Notes: a model not told the origin generated them from the letters alone. Numbered from the stretch's first letter, positions 23,256-36,840 are shown. The stretch is 64,000 bases of DNA from Rutidosis leptorrhynchoides (GCF_046630445.1 NC_092335.1:3532001-3596000), one strand, 5' to 3'. Made by a program: numbers and translations.

Positions 23256-25291
23256 CATTGATTTTTAAAGTATAAGTTATGATAATAATATAGGTTATAA
23301 TGTTATTTAAAGTCATGAATGTATAATTATGTCATAACATAAGTTTAATTAAATTAAATTGAATTATTAAAGTTAACATAAGTTTAAATGATATAATTAA
23401 TATAACATAAGTATTTAATTAAGTAATTAAATATTAATCATAATATAAGTATTATTAATTAATAATAAATTTTAAATCATATCATATGTATTATTAATTA
23501 ATAATGAATTATTAATCATATCATATGTATTATTAATTAATAATGAATTATTAATCATATCATAAGTTTCTAATTATAATTATTAAATCATAAGTATTTA
23601 ATAATTAAATTATAATTAAATAATAACTAAGCCTTATAATAATTAAATAATTAATTAATCAATCCTTATTATAAGTCTTATTATAATATCTCATAATATA
23701 AGTTTAATACTTACCATAAGTATTTTTCATTAATAATAAAAGTATTATTAATCATAAGTTTAATTAAAAGTTTGATTAAATCATAATTAATTAATAAATG
23801 ATATAATAAATATGTATATCATAAGTCTTAAATTAAAATAATTACTTTTTATAACATATGTAATTTATTAATAATGAAATTCATTATTTATATCATAAGT
23901 CATAATTAATAACCTTAAGTTTTAATTAAAAGTTCATCGGGTCATAACTTGAGCCCCGGGAATCGGTTTTCGGCGAGTCTCATATATATCTTCACCTAAC
24001 CAACCCACCCAACACATTAGTGTGCTCAAGAACACCCCAAGAACAGCCACCAAGTCGTGACCTACAGCCACTATTCAACTTGGAGCTTTAATCCGTTCAA
24101 AAACATGTTTTAGTCATACCGGGTGATCCGTGGCTCGAATTTCGATGACCCAAACATGAAAGTTCATCCAATAATCAATCCTAACACACTAGTACACCCT
24201 AAAGACTCCAAAAGTGGTCACAAAGTCGGACCATACCTGTACCAGTTCGTTCTTACATTTTAATTTCAATTAAACACCATTTTAACCATATCTAAAGCTC
24301 CAGGAATCGAAATAACATGAATCCGGAGTCTAAAATTAATGTCTTGATGAGAGGAACTCATCTAAACACTCTAATTTCACTTTTAAATCAGTTATATTCT
24401 CAGAAAATAACAAACAAACCGCTGTCCCAAAACAATCAAACCGAAAACATATATAATCGAGCATTTCTACGCATACAATCAACAATACAATAACATAAAA
24501 GCATCATACTATCATTATAACATATAAAAACAGAAAAATATAAGAAAAATCAAAAAGCTAGGGTTAGGGTTTATACCCTAATCAATAATTGATTAGTATG
24601 AACGCGTAGAGATTGAAGAGATGAATCCGATTATGCTAAAAGCCCTTTGATCCAAGCTAAAATTGATGATGAAATAATGATGATTTTGTTGTTGGGTGAC
24701 GGCTAAAGAAAAGGAGAAAGGGAGAAAGATGAGAGAAAAAGATACTTGCTAGTTTTAGGTTTAGAAAAGAAATGAGGAATAAAATGGAATGAAAAATTAG
24801 AAAAAAAAGGGGTATAGGGGGGTTTTGGCCGAAATTTTTAGAGGGGTGGGCCCCACATGGCCCACTTGATCAATGGAAGGAAGTCTTGTGGCCCGAATGC
24901 CCGAACGAAACCCGAAACGCGAAAACACGACTACGCGATTAAAAATCTGGAGAAATAACAAATACGCGACGAAAAATATATATAAACACTATATATATAT
25001 ATTCATATGACATTAAAATATCATATTTAAAATAATTAGGACTTAAAAATCCCAAAAGCTCGACCGTTGGTTTGAAAACCGAAAAGATTCGCCGGATAGA
25101 AATCCGCGACACGTAGAAACGTACGATTTAAAATATGCATACAAATATTCATTTAACACATAATAATTAATACTCCGTATATTATTACTAAATTAATAAT
25201 ATAGGTCATGGAAATGACGTGGCACGAATAACAGTTAATGGTCGTTAAATAATTAACGGTTAAAGATAACGGAAAAAGTAGGGTCGTTACA

Positions 25292-25327
25292 GTACCTTCC
25301 CGTTACGGAAATTTCGTCCCGAAATTT
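25292..25327 (-). other. E3 PPT region and palindrome
   Basis: The palindrome at 25309-25327 and a CCGTAACGGGAAGGTAC-type purine tract lie next to the LTR on the - strand. It is the same design as in E1 and E2. Confidence 0.7.
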
Positions 25328-27990
25328 AAGCAGGTGCAGAGGTTGACTCAGCATCTGGGAACAAATGCGGGTATTTTATGCTTCATCTGATCTTCACGCT
25401 CCCAAGTGAACTCGGGACCGCGTCTGACATTCCATCTAACTCGGACAATAGGAATTTTACTCTGCTTAAGAGTCTTAACCTCTCGATCCATAATTTCAAC
25501 AGGTTCCTCAATAAAATGAAGTTGCTTATCAATATGAAGTTCCTCCAGAGGAATAGTCTTATCGGCCTCGGCCAAACACTTCTTAAAATTCGATACATGA
25601 AAAATGTCATGAACAGCACTGAGTTCTTGTGGCAATTTTAAACGATAAGCCACGGGTCCAACTCTCTCAATAATCTCAAAAGGTTCAACAAAACGAGGAT
25701 TCAACTTTCCCCTTTTACAAAAATGTATCACACCCTTCCAAGGTGATACCTTCAATATAACACGGTCACCGACCTAAAATTCAATATCGTTCCTTCTCTT
25801 ATTGGCATAGCTCTTTTGCCTACTTCTGGCGGTTCTCAATCTTTCCTTAATCTGTACGATCTTCTCGGTAGTCTCATGAATAATTTCTGAACCTGTGAGT
25901 TGAGCATCCCCAACCTCATTCCAACAAACAGGAGACCTACACTTTCTACCATACAGAGCTTCAAACGGTGCGGCTTTAATACTTGCATGATAACTGTTGT
26001 TATAAAAAGATTTATCTAGCGGCAAATATCTATCCCACCCATTACCAAAATCAATAACACATGCTCGCAACATGTCTTCTAATGTTTGAATGGTCCTTTC
26101 ACTCTGACCATCCGTCTGCGGATGATAAGCGGTGCTCATATCCAACTTAGTTCCTAAAGCTTCCTGTAAGGATCGCCAAAACCTCGATATAAATCGACTG
26201 TCTCGGTCTGAAATGATTGATACAGGAACACCATGTCTAGAGACAATCTCCTTCAAATACAAACAAGTAAGCTTCTCCATCGAATCTGTTTCCTTAATCG
26301 GCAAAAAGTGAGCTGAATTAGTGAGTCGATCTACAATCACCCAAATGGTATCATAGCCACCCGCAACTCTCGGTAACTTCGTAATAAAATCCATCGTAAT
26401 ACCTTCTCATTTCCACTCGGGAATCTCAGGTTGCACCAACAGTCCTGACGGTTGTTAATGTTCAGCTTTAACCTTAGCACAGGTCAAACACTTAGCCACA
26501 TAAGTAGCCACATCAGCCTTCAAATTAGGCCACCAATACAGCTCCTTAAGATCATGATACATCTTTCCTGAACCAGGATGAATAGAGTACCTAGACTTAT
26601 GAGCCTCATCTAAAACAAGTTGTCGCAGATCACCAAACTTCGGAACCCAAAGACGTCCCCAAAATATCTAGTACCATCTGCTCGTATCTCAAAATTCTTA
26701 GCCATGCCTCTGACTTTCTCGTTCACAAAATTCTCCTCCTTTAAGGCGTCTTGTTGTGCCTCAAGAATCTGCCTTGCGAGGTTGGTTCGAATTGTCATAT
26801 CCAAGGCTCTAAACCTTCGAGGTTCAGCCCTCTCTTTACGACTTAACGCATCGGCCACAACATTGGCCTTTCCCGGATGATATAAAAGTTCGCAATCATA
26901 ATCATTCAACGTCTCAACCCATCTTCGTTGCCTCATATTTAGCTGTTTCTGGTCAAGAATATGTTGAAGACTTTTGTGATCCGTGTACACTGTACTTTTG
27001 ACCCCATAAAGATAATGTCTCCAAATCTTAAGTGCAAACACAACAGCTCCCAACTCTAAATCATGGGTTGTATAATTCTGCTCTTAGATCTTCAACTAAC
27101 GTAACGCATACGCAATAACTTTCTTTCGCTGCATCAAAACACAGCCAAAGCCCTGACGCGAAGCATCACAATAAACAACAAAATCGTCATTACCCTCAGG
27201 TAGTGACAATATCGGAGCGGTAGTCAACTTCTTCTTCAACGTTTGAAAAGCAGTCTCTTGTTCATCCTTCCACTCATACTTCTTCCCCTTGTGTGTTAAA
27301 GCAGTCAGAGGTTTCGCTATATGAGAGAAATCTTGAATGAACCTTCTATAGTAATCTGCCAACCCTAGAAACTGACGAACCTGAGTAGAAGTCTTCGGGA
27401 TTTCTCACTTCTCAATTGCCTCTATCTTGGCAGGATCAACTTGTATTCCCTGTTTACTAACAATATGTCCAAGGAATTGAACTTCTCATAGCCAGAAAGC
27501 ACACTTAGAGAACTTAGCGTTCAACTCTTCTTTCCTCAATAGATCAAGCATAACTTCAAATGTTCTTCGTGCTCTTCATCTCTTTTAGAATAAATAAGGA
27601 TGTTGTCGATGAATACAATAACGAATTTGTCCAGATAGGGTTTGTACACACGGTTCATGAGGTCCATAAACACAGTAGGTGCATTTGTCAATCCGAACGG
27701 CATAACAAGGAATTCGTAGTGACCGTAACGGGTGCGAAAAGCGGTTTTCGAAACATCAGATTCTTTAACACGCAGTTGATGATAACCGGAACGAAGATCG
27801 ATCTTAGAATAAACAGATGAACCTAGAAGCTAATCGAACAGATCATCGATTCTAGGAAGAGGGTAACGGTTTTTAACAGTAAGCTTGTTCAATTCACGAT
27901 AATTAATACACAAACGAAACGAACCATCTTTCTTCTTATCAAACAAAACAGGAGCTCCCCAAGGGGGCGAACTAGGACGAATGAAATATA
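25328..27990 (-). pseudogene. E3 pol fragment: RT, RNase H, integrase, chromodomain
   Basis: Read on the - strand from 27990: RT from WGAPVLF onward, RNase H (about 27362-26800), the HHCC finger and integrase core (26640-25774), the integrase C-terminus and a chromodomain ([11 protein letters not shown]...[14 protein letters not shown], about 25370-25510). The family is the same broad chromovirus group as E2. It is inactive: stops include a TGA in the tryptophan of EWKWE just before the integrase core (about 26410) and a TAG near 25775. The RT catalytic FIDD reads FIDN (about 27600-27612), and a frameshift removes the last residues. RT is cut off at 27990, where it joins non-coding sequence directly. 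Confidence 0.9.
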
Positions 27991-29445
27991 GTTGCAACGA
28001 TGAAGGAAGAAATATATGGAGTAGTCACAACGGTGGCATAGATATATAAGGAAATTCTCTCAAAGGAGATAACGAGGATCATGGACTTCAAAGTAAATTT
28101 TCATTACATTTTCGAAAGGAAGACGTACGAAAGGTGTGATATTTCAACGAGAGTGAACTTCCTTATACAATGAGCGAGGAAATCTAGGATTCATCCATAT
28201 TCTTAAATTTATGTGCAGATGAAAAGAACGCGAATCATGGTTTATAAAGAATGGTCGACTCCAAGTGAGATGAATCTCCAAAAATAATTTCGTGTACCTC
28301 AAAGTATTGAATCGTAGGATTGATGTTTACGAGGGTGTTGCGGTTGACAACGAATATTGAGAGTAGAAACTCTTCAAACGGTCAAGTGTAAAATATATCC
28401 ATGATACCCACTATAACAATAGTTGGGGTAGAAACCCACCTAACGCCTTTTCTACAATAGGTTGACCACCGAGGGTACCCCATAAAATTGGTTTATCGGT
28501 CCGCGTTTCGGCCATGTCCAACCATAAGAGGGAAATTTTTATGAGCGCAAAGACTTTCCAACAAATTTTATAAAACCGGAATCCAAAGTGGTGTAAGAGT
28601 TTCTATCAATGAACTTAATGGTAAGTTTCATCCTTAAACAGTGGATGAGAAGAAATGTGATCCAAACATTCTGTAGAGTAATGCAAAAATTTGATAAAAA
28701 TCAATCAAAGGCGTTTTGAAAAAAAAAAGCTTTAAACGTTTGATGTGATAACATAAATGGAACGAAGTTCTTAGTAAATTTAGAAGTATGTACAACGTGT
28801 ACCATTTTATATAAAACAAATTGACTTAGTCAAACAGCTCAATAAATGAGTGGTCTTAAAATAATTTTGAAGGTATAATTTAGTATATACTAGCTAAAAT
28901 AGGTAAGGGTAAATTTATTCATTTGAATCCATACATACATATATGATTTTATAATTTGTATACATGACAAAATATTTCATTACTTCTATTCACCCATAAA
29001 TCTCGTGAGAACCGCCCAATTAAACAAATGTGTAAAACTCCCGATGATAAACAGAGTATCTGTATTGCAGAGGTTACAAGTTGAAGTAAGATCGTGGAAG
29101 ATCGAGTAAAGGACTTGAATTGTCGAGCGACTTTTAACCAACAAATGTTACGAGGTCATGAAAACCAACGAGTTAAATGTTGTTTTGACTAATATCAGGA
29201 CATAAGTCCTTGGGCCAAAACTGTTCCCGAGCGAAGCTGTTGCTAACAAGCGAGTTATGAAGGATAGAGCATGAGATAGATAATCTGGTTAAAACGAGCT
29301 TCTCGTATATCAACAAATAAGATAATGAATATTTTCCCTACCCATGTAATACATCGGAATTTCTAAATGAGTAGTGTAAAAATTTTCTTTGACTCGCTTT
29401 CTATTTCTAATGTCACAATATTGGGACTTCTTTATGAATTAACGT

Positions 29446-29478
29446 AATATAATCACGTTGGCCTGACGCCATTATATT
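29446..29478 (-). other. Hairpin with palindromic loop, E3
   Basis: Arms AATATAAT/ATTATATT, one mismatch, then a 4-bp inner stem and a loop containing GGCC. The same fold is at 56457-56489 (E5) and 49612-49644 (E6). It resembles a retroviral dimerisation stem-loop; function is inferred. Confidence 0.4.
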
Positions 29479-29630
29479 TAGCTAATTCATAGTTCCATTC
29501 CAATAGCACTACATGAGGTCAGGACACGCGATCAACCTCGAATTTCCACACAATTTTCCTAAAACGATTTCTTAAACAATGTGCTAAGGATAGCACAAGA
29601 GACAAAACATCAAAAGTAATGAATATGAGT

Positions 29631-29911
29631 AACGATGACATAAAAATGTCTTCAAAGTACCAAGAATCTCTAAAAGTCAAGAATGACGTTTTCCGGTTCA
29701 AAACCAAAGCACATAGGCACAACGGCACAAATGCATGTAATATAACAAGAATGTTATATACCTAAACATAATAGCTGACATTGAAATGTCGAGCATTTAG
29801 AAGTCAAGAATGACATCTCGCGTAAGATAACTCAAACGTTATATACATAACCATAATAAATGACATAGAAATGTCGAGAATTTTAGAAGTCAAGAATGAC
29901 ATCCATCGGTC
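29631..29911. repeat. Diverged tandem repeats in E3 leader
   Basis: Three units of roughly 80-90 bp share TGACAT...ATGTC followed by GTCAAGAATGAC. The TGACAT/ATGTC pairs can form small hairpins. Confidence 0.65.
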
Positions 29912-30172
29912 TCACTACCCGAGGTGTTCTTATAAGGATAGTTCGCATGAGTCGGAGAATACGTTTAAATCGGAATAGGAGTTCCTCCCGGATTCAGAAT
30001 ATAATAGAGATGTATGTATGATAACAATATACATACCAATACTATACAAATAATCACATATAATAATATATTATAGGCCGGGCTGTAGACTAGACTTACT
30101 AATGCACCCTATTGACTCGAGTAACGACATCAATGCAGCCTAATTTCCTACAACCAACGCTCTGATACCAAC

Positions 30173-33100
30173 TGTGATGGCTCCGTCACTTGGTCCCACA
30201 ACTTGATCGAACTTTAAATGAATTTAATAAACAACATTGTATTTTTATTCAAAAGTTTCCCAAAAAGGAAATTTAACAAAATATGTAGTTTAACAAACCC
30301 AACATATTAAATATCCAAAGTAGACATAAAACATTGTCAACCAAACACCCACAAGTTTAATTATTCAAATGAGAATGCAAGTTTAATGTTTCATAATTGT
30401 TTAACAAAATCTGCCCAATGCATGCAGACACTTCTAACACAGCGGAAGCACCAAACAAACTCAAGTACCTGTGAAAATATGCGAGTAAACTGTCAACAAA
30501 AATGTTGAGTGAATTATAGGTTTAAATAAACGTATAAGCTTTAGACCACAAGATTTAAAATGTTAGAAAACATAAAACATTATTCCATTATCAATGAGCC
30601 ACCTGGTAACCACTTAACCATTTATTTACCCTTGCCAAACACAATAAATAATATACACTGAACAAGTGTATCTACAACAAAATACGAAGTACTAAACATT
30701 CCGATTATAAATTGCTAGCGCGACTAGCTCGAAATGGGGTTGTCAAACCCGATAGATCTAGCCGTAGGATTCGCGTTCACCAGTAGAAACCAGTGATTAC
30801 AGTTACCAGACTGGAGAATATTTTTGTTCAACTCATAATGAATAATTTAAATTTAAATGCCACTTGTGTCTAAACGTAAAATAAAATGCATGTAATCACA
30901 TCCCAAAAATATACTTTGAAAAGTATGTAAAAATGGGACTATAACTCACCTTAAAGCAAAAGAAGTAACCACACAAAAATGAGAACAACAAACGAAGTAA
31001 AGTGATCAGGAATGATCACAACGCCGACCTATAAATAAAGCAAGTCGATATAAATAACTAACTTAGGTCAAGTCTTAGTATGATAGCTATTGTACATGTT
31101 GCAAGTAGACATAGAAGAACACTCAACATGCATCGGTTTGATCGAAACAGCGTACGGACACACACTTTCTATTTTTAGAAAGTTTCTATTTTTAGCAGGT
31201 TTCCAGTTTTGGAAAGTTTCTATTTTAAGAAAGTTTCTATTTTTGGAAGGTTTCTATTTTAGGAAAGTTTCTATTTTAGGAAAGTTTCTATTTTTGGAAA
31301 GTTTCCAAATTTAGAAAGTTTCCATATTTAGAAAGTTGCTATTTTTGGAAAGTTTACAAGTTAGTAAAGTTTTCTTAATTAGAAAGTCAACAAAAGTCAA
31401 CTGAAAGTCAAAGTCAATCGAAAGTCAACTCAAAAGTCAACCTTGGTCAAACATAGTCAACATTGATTTTTAAAGTATAAGTTATAATAATAATATAGGT
31501 TATAATGTTATTTAAAGTCATGAATGTATAATTATGTCATAACATAAGTTTAATTAAATTAAATTGAATTATTAAAGTTAACATAAGTTTAAATAATATA
31601 ATTAATATAACATAAGTATTTAATTAAGTAATTAAATATTAATCATAATATAAGTATTATTAATTAATAATAAATTTTAAATCATATCATATGTATTATT
31701 AATTAATAATGAATTATTAATCATATCATATGTATTATTAATTAATAATGAATTATTAATTATATCATAAGTTTCTAATTATAATTATTAAATCATAAGT
31801 ATTTAATAATTAAATTATAATTAAATAATAACTAAGCCTTATAATTATTAAATAATTAACTAATCCTTATTATAAGTCTTATTATAATATCTCATAATAT
31901 AAGTTTAATACTTACCATAAGTATTTTTCATTAATAATAAAAGTATTATTAATCATAAGTTTAATTAAAAGTTTGATTAAATCATAATTAATTAATAAAT
32001 GATATAATAAATATGTATATCATAAGTCTTAAATTAAAATAATTACTTTTTATAACATATGTAATTTATTAATAATGAAATTCATTATTTATATCATAAG
32101 TCATAATTAATAACCTTAAGTTTTAATTAAAAGTTCATCGGGTCATAACTTGAGCCCCGAGAATCGGTTTTCGGCGAGTCTCATATATATCTTCACCTAA
32201 CCAACCCACCCAACACATTAGTGTGCTCAAGAACACCCCAAGAACAGCCACCAAGTCGTGACCTACAGCCACTATTCAACTTGGAGCTTTAATCCGTTCA
32301 AAAACATGTTTTAGTCATACCGGGTGATCCGTGGCTCGAATTTCGATGACCCAAACATGAAAGTTCATCCAATAATCAATCCTAACACACTAGTACACCC
32401 TAAAGACTCCAAAAGTGGTCACAAAGTCGGACCATACCTGTACCAGTTCGTTCTTACATTTTAATTTCAATTAAACACCATTTTAACCATATCTAAAGCT
32501 CCAGGAATCGAAATAACATGAATCCGGAGTCTAAAATTAATGTCTTGATGAGAGGAACTCATATAAACACTCTAATTTCACTTTTATATCAGTTATGTTC
32601 TCAGAAAATAACAAACAAACCGCTGTCCCAAAACAATCCAACCGAAAACATATATAATCGAGCATTTCTACGCATACAATCAACAATACAATAACATATA
32701 AGCATCATACTATCATTATAACATATAAAAACAGAAAAATATAAGAAAAATCAAAAAGCTAGGGTTAGGGTTTATACCCTAATCAATAATTGATTAGTAT
32801 GAACGCGTAGAGATCGAAGAGATGAATCCGATTATGCTAAAAGCCCTTTGATCCAAGCTAAAATTGATGATGAAATGATGATGATTTTGTTGTTGGGTGA
32901 TGGCCAAAGAAAAGGAGAAAGGGAGAAAGATGAGAGAAAAAGATACTTGCTAGTTTTAGGTTTAGAAAAGAAATGAGGAATAAAATGGAATGAAAAATTG
33001 AAAAAAGGGGGTATAGGGGTGTTTTGGCCAAAATTTTTAGAGGGGTGGGCCCTACATGGCCCACTTGATCAATGGAAGGAAGTCTTGTGGCCCGAACGAA

Positions 33101-33483
33101 ACCCGAAACGCGAAAACACGACTACGCGATTAAAAATCTGGAGAAATAACAAATACGCGACGAAAAATATATATAAACACTATATATATATATATATATA
33201 TTCATATGATATTAAAATATCATATTTAAAATAATTAGGACTTAAAAATCCCAAAAGCTCGACCGTTGGTTTGAAAACCGAAAAGATTCGCCGGATAGAA
33301 ATCCGCGACACGTAGAAACGTACGATTTAAAATAAGCATACAAATATTCATTTAACACATAATAATTAATATATTATTACTAAATTAATAATATAGGTCA
33401 TGGAAATGACGTGGCACGAATAACAGTTAACAATCGTTAAATAATTAACGGTAAAAGATAACGGAAAAAGTAGGGTCGTTACA
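30173..33483 (-). repeat. E3 5' LTR
   Basis: 3311 bp, the partner of 21964-25291. It holds the stem-loop at 30494-30507, the minisatellite at about 31164-31380, the W-box cluster at 31385-31460, the telo-box at 32759-32780 and a short (TA)n run at 33179-33201. It is followed by target duplication GAAAG and the rest of the E1 LTR. Confidence 0.93.
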
Positions 33484-33488
33484 GAAAG

Positions 33489-35053
33489 TATGTTTTCCAA
33501 AATGGTCATCTAGACGTCGTTCTTTCGAATGAAATGACTACCTTTACAAAAACGACTTGTAACCTGTATTTTCGACTATAAACTTATACTTTTTCTGTTT
33601 AGATTCATAAACTTAAGTTGAATATGAAACCATAGCAACTTGAATCACTCAAAACGGATTTAAAACGAAGAAGTTATGGGTAAAACAAGATTGAATAATT
33701 TTGCTTGTTGTAGCTACGTGAAAATTGGTAACAAATCTATATTAATCATATCCTAGGTAGCTCATATTGTATTATACATGTATTCTAATATATTATGTAA
33801 TCTTGAGATACCATAGACACGTATGCAAATGTTTTGACATATCATATCGACCCATGCATATATGTTATTTGGAACAACCATAGACATTCTATATGCAGTA
33901 ATGTTTGAGTTAGCTATACATGGTTAAGGTTGATTCCAAAAATATATATACTTTGAGTTGTGATCTAGCCTGAGACGTGCCTACACTGGGTCGTGGATTG
34001 ATTCAAGATAATATATATCGATTTATTTCTGTACATCTAACTGTGGACAACTAGTTGTAGGTTACTAACGAGGACAGCTGACTTAATAAACTTAAAAACA
34101 TTAAAACGTATTAAAAATATTGTAAATATATTTTGAACATACTTTGATATATATGTACATATTTGTTATAGGTTCGTGAATCGACCAGTGGCCAAGTCTT
34201 ACTTCCCGACGAAGTAAAAATCTGTGAAAGTGAGTTATAGTCCCACTTTTAAAATCTAATATTTTTGGGATGAGAATACATGTAGTTTTATAAATGTTTT
34301 ACAAAATAGACACAAGTACGTGAAACTACATTATATGGTTGAATGATCGAAGCCGAATATGCCCCTTTTAGCTTGGTAGCCTAAGAATTAGGGAACATAC
34401 CCCCTAATTGACGCGAATCCTAAAGATAGATCTATCGGGCCCAACTAGCCCTATTCTGGAATTTGAAATGCTTTAGTACTTCGAAATTATCATGTCCGAT
34501 GGGTGTCCCGGAATGATGGGGATATTCTATATGCATCTTGTTAATGTCGGTTACCAGGTGTTCACCATATGAATGATTTTTATCTCTATGTACGGGATGT
34601 ATATTGAAATATAAAATCTTGTGGTCTATTATTACGATTTGATAAATATATAGGTTAAACCTATAACTCACCAACATTTTTGTTGACGTTTAAAGCATGT
34701 TTATTCTCAGGTGATTATTAAGAGTTTCCGTTGTTGCATGCTAAAATATGAACAAGATTTGGTGTCAGCATGTTTGTATAATATTGTTTAAAACTGCATT
34801 CGAGATTTACTTTGTTGTAACATATTAATTTTGTAAACCAATATGTATTGGTAGTGTGTAAGTGTGATATTTTTAGATTATCATTTCTGGATAATCTAGG
34901 TGGAGTCCTTTTAACCTTGTCGATAAAATAAAGATTATGGTTTGTTTAAAAAACGAATGCAGTCTTTGAAAAACGTCTCATATAGAGGTCAAAACCTCGC
35001 AACGAAATCAATTAATGTGGAACGTTTATAATCAATATGAACGGGACATTTCA
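33489..35053 (+). repeat. E1 3' LTR, second part
   Basis: This resumes the LTR after E3. It includes the stem-loop CAACATTTTTGTTG (34672-34685) and ends ACGGGACATTTCA at 35053. Its last 535 bp pair with 1-533. Confidence 0.92.
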
Positions 35054-36339
35054 AAACTCATCTCGAATAAACAATGTTCCGCATCTAAACTGATTCATGA
35101 GGAGCCGGATAGAAACACTTGACAAATATCATGCAATATTTTACGTAAATCCTTTATGTTGGGCATTCATCACGCCATCCGGTAAACATTTTACGTAAAA
35201 TATATGGCAGATGGGGAGCGTGTGTGCCATGTAAGTCCCTTTATTTCGGAAATTTTTCTATACAAATAAGTTGTACGTGTGCCACGTCAGCCACACTCGT
35301 GTAACAAACTTTCCCGACTATAAATAGACCCCTTGGACTATTCATTTCATCATCTTACCTCACTCTAAACTTACTTTGCAAGAATTTACTCTCAGATATA
35401 TGCTTACGACTTCTGATCAACAGCTGATTACCTCAATCAGGATTCATCGTTTTAGATATTAATGACTCATTCTCTGAGTAAATTAATCCACCAATTGTTT
35501 TATACCATCGCGAATCAAAATTCCGATCGGGTTTGCATGATTGTCGTAGATAAAACAATTGAATTCAACCTTTTTTCCCTCAGGTTTTAACTCAAGCTTA
35601 TTATCCTCGATATTGCTTTGATCATTGTGCATCACTTTGCTGATACGTATGCTTCAATGTTACTAAACCTGTCAATGTACAACACCAACACAACTTCATC
35701 ACATTCCTTGGTGTTTATATTCTTCTCATCCATTAGTCACTGTGGTACATTAATGACTCCATTATTAATAATTACTTCCTTCATGAATTAATTCCAGTCA
35801 GCAGGATTCTAAATTCTAATTCTTCTTTTCATCACAATCTGCACTAATGCTTCACACGGAGCCTAAAATTAGCCTCCAAAACCAAGGTTTGACCCAAATA
35901 TTCTTACTATATGAAAATATAAATATTACGAGTGCCATTCTTTCATCACCACAAACTCCACTTAAGCTCCAAACATTTCTGACCCTAAGATTCACTTTGG
36001 AGAATATAAATTTTGTGATACTTTCATCATAACAAGCAACACATCTGTTTCACACACAGCATGCATTTTAAATTCCTAAACCAAGGGTTGACCAAAAGAT
36101 TTTGACTTTTTTGAGAATATAAGCCTTACCCTTCTTTTGTCATCATTCATAGGCAACCACAAATACCACCTTAATTAGTATAGTTATTCTCTGCTCCTTC
36201 GCTTTGCAACCTTTCCCGTTGTGTCTATCTTCACTTCTTCTCAGTATTGTCGAGGCTTTTAAAGCCATAACTGAAATTATATGAGTTTTTGATGGTCTGG
36301 TTTAGTTGTTTTATTCTTGATATGCTAAGGTTATTTTTG
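35054..36339. other. Gene-poor flank of E1 with promoter-like sequence
   Basis: No convincing ORF was seen. TATAAATA at 35319-35326, about 37 bases after a CCACGTCA motif (35282-35289), looks like a core promoter followed by a pyrimidine-rich leader. Two diverged copies of a roughly 190-bp unit (near 35825-36010 and 36015-36180) share CCAAGG(G)TTGACC and CATCAC-type segments. This may be the 5' side of the broken gene at 36340-36840. Confidence 0.4.
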
Positions 36340-36840
36340 TTGTAGCAGCTTATATCCATGAACCATGCATTGTGCGTACGTGGCTACTGGAACACACCGA
36401 AAATCATCGATTTTTCAAAAGATAAACTTGTTGTATGGTTTAAGGAACAATTTCCACGGATTGGCCTGTACAATATAACAGAAACTCTTTATTTTCCTTA
36501 GATATCGGGTACGTTATCGTATTCTTGAGTAGTAATGATTTAAAATTTATTATAATGTATTATTGGGCTTATCTTAATATTTCTTCACTGTGGTACTTTA
36601 TGTTGTTGAGACATTTTTAGTTAGTATGGTTCTACACTGAAAATTGATCCTATTTGGTCAACGTTTCGGAGATGCTTCCTGAAGGGACACGTTCTCTTCT
36701 AGTTTTGCCAGTGCTTAAAACTTCAAATGAAGCCGATAATAACTCTAATGTGAAGATTGTCTTGTTGGCATCTAGCATCAGTTATGCATATACTAGTAAA
36801 GACAGAGACTGGATAACCGCCATTGCTATTAAATTCTAAG
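36340..36840 (+). pseudogene. Remnant of a spliced host gene
   Basis: Two coding-looking blocks are separated by a T-rich stretch like an intron. The first (about 36344-36500) reads AAYIHEPCIVRTWLLEHTENHRFFKR and then, after a frame change, DKLVVWFKEQFPRIGLYNITETLYFP before a stop. The second (about 36654-36836) reads NVSEMLPEGTRSLLVLPVLK and, after a charged linker, VKIVLLASSISYAYTSKDRDWITAIAIKF, ending at TAA. The alternation LLVLPV...VLLAS...KDRxWIxAIA resembles the C-terminal part of plastid CCB2/CCB4-type cytochrome-complex assembly proteins, but this is a weak match from memory. The frame break and isolated position indicate a fragment rather than a working gene. Confidence 0.35.

Larger units (their letters stand above)
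21964..25291 (-). repeat. E3 3' LTR
   Basis: Its 3328 bp include the stem-loop CAACA/TGTTG (22306-22319), a minisatellite built on GGAAAGTTTCTATTTTT (about 22978-23170), eight W-box cores (23180-23255), an A+T-rich TAATTAAT-type tract (23270-23930) and a telo-box (24559-24580). No gene was seen. Confidence 0.93.
27991..30172 (-). other. E3 non-coding internal block and leader
   Basis: No protein was recognised. In element order it holds the primer site (30159-30170), a GTAAGT donor-like site (30093-30103), three diverged tandem units containing GTCAAGAATGAC (29631-29911), the palindromic-loop hairpin (29446-29478) and a stretch (about 28000-29300) homologous to the E5 repeat module at 57510-59700. 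It may be leader or debris from an older deletion. Confidence 0.65.
21964..33483 (-). mobile_element. E3: internally deleted Ty3/gypsy element nested in E1 LTR
   Basis: It is 11520 bp, flanked by perfect 5-bp duplications GAAAG (21959-21963 and 33484-33488). The LTRs are 21964-25291 (3' LTR) and 30173-33483 (5' LTR); on the - strand they begin TGTAACGACCC and end CATCACA. The internal region (25292-30172) has a perfect iMet primer site, a non-coding block and a pol fragment from RT to chromodomain. Gag, protease and the RT start are missing. The LTRs differ by scattered substitutions and several indels, including about 19 extra bases near 21973-21991. It is therefore older than E2. Confidence 0.93.
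1..35053 (+). mobile_element. E1: dead Ty3/gypsy chromovirus-like LTR retrotransposon, 5' end outside window
   Basis: The order on the + strand is partial 5' LTR (1-533), tRNA-iMet primer site (536-547), acidic ORF, F-box ORF, gag, pol with C-terminal chromodomain, PPT (about 20182-20198) and 3' LTR (20199-35053, interrupted). E2 is inserted in gag (3240-16316) and E3 in the 3' LTR (21964-33483). Gag-pol carries several stops, a small deletion and a frameshift, so the copy cannot make its own polyprotein. The 533 bp of 5' LTR differ from the matching end of the 3' LTR at roughly 15 positions by eye (about 3%), which makes E1 much older than E2. The 5' target duplication lies outside the window, so it could not be checked. 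Confidence 0.93.

Noticed and set aside
24559..24580. Interstitial telomere repeat
   Set aside because: Only about two telomere units; a telo-box is the simpler reading.
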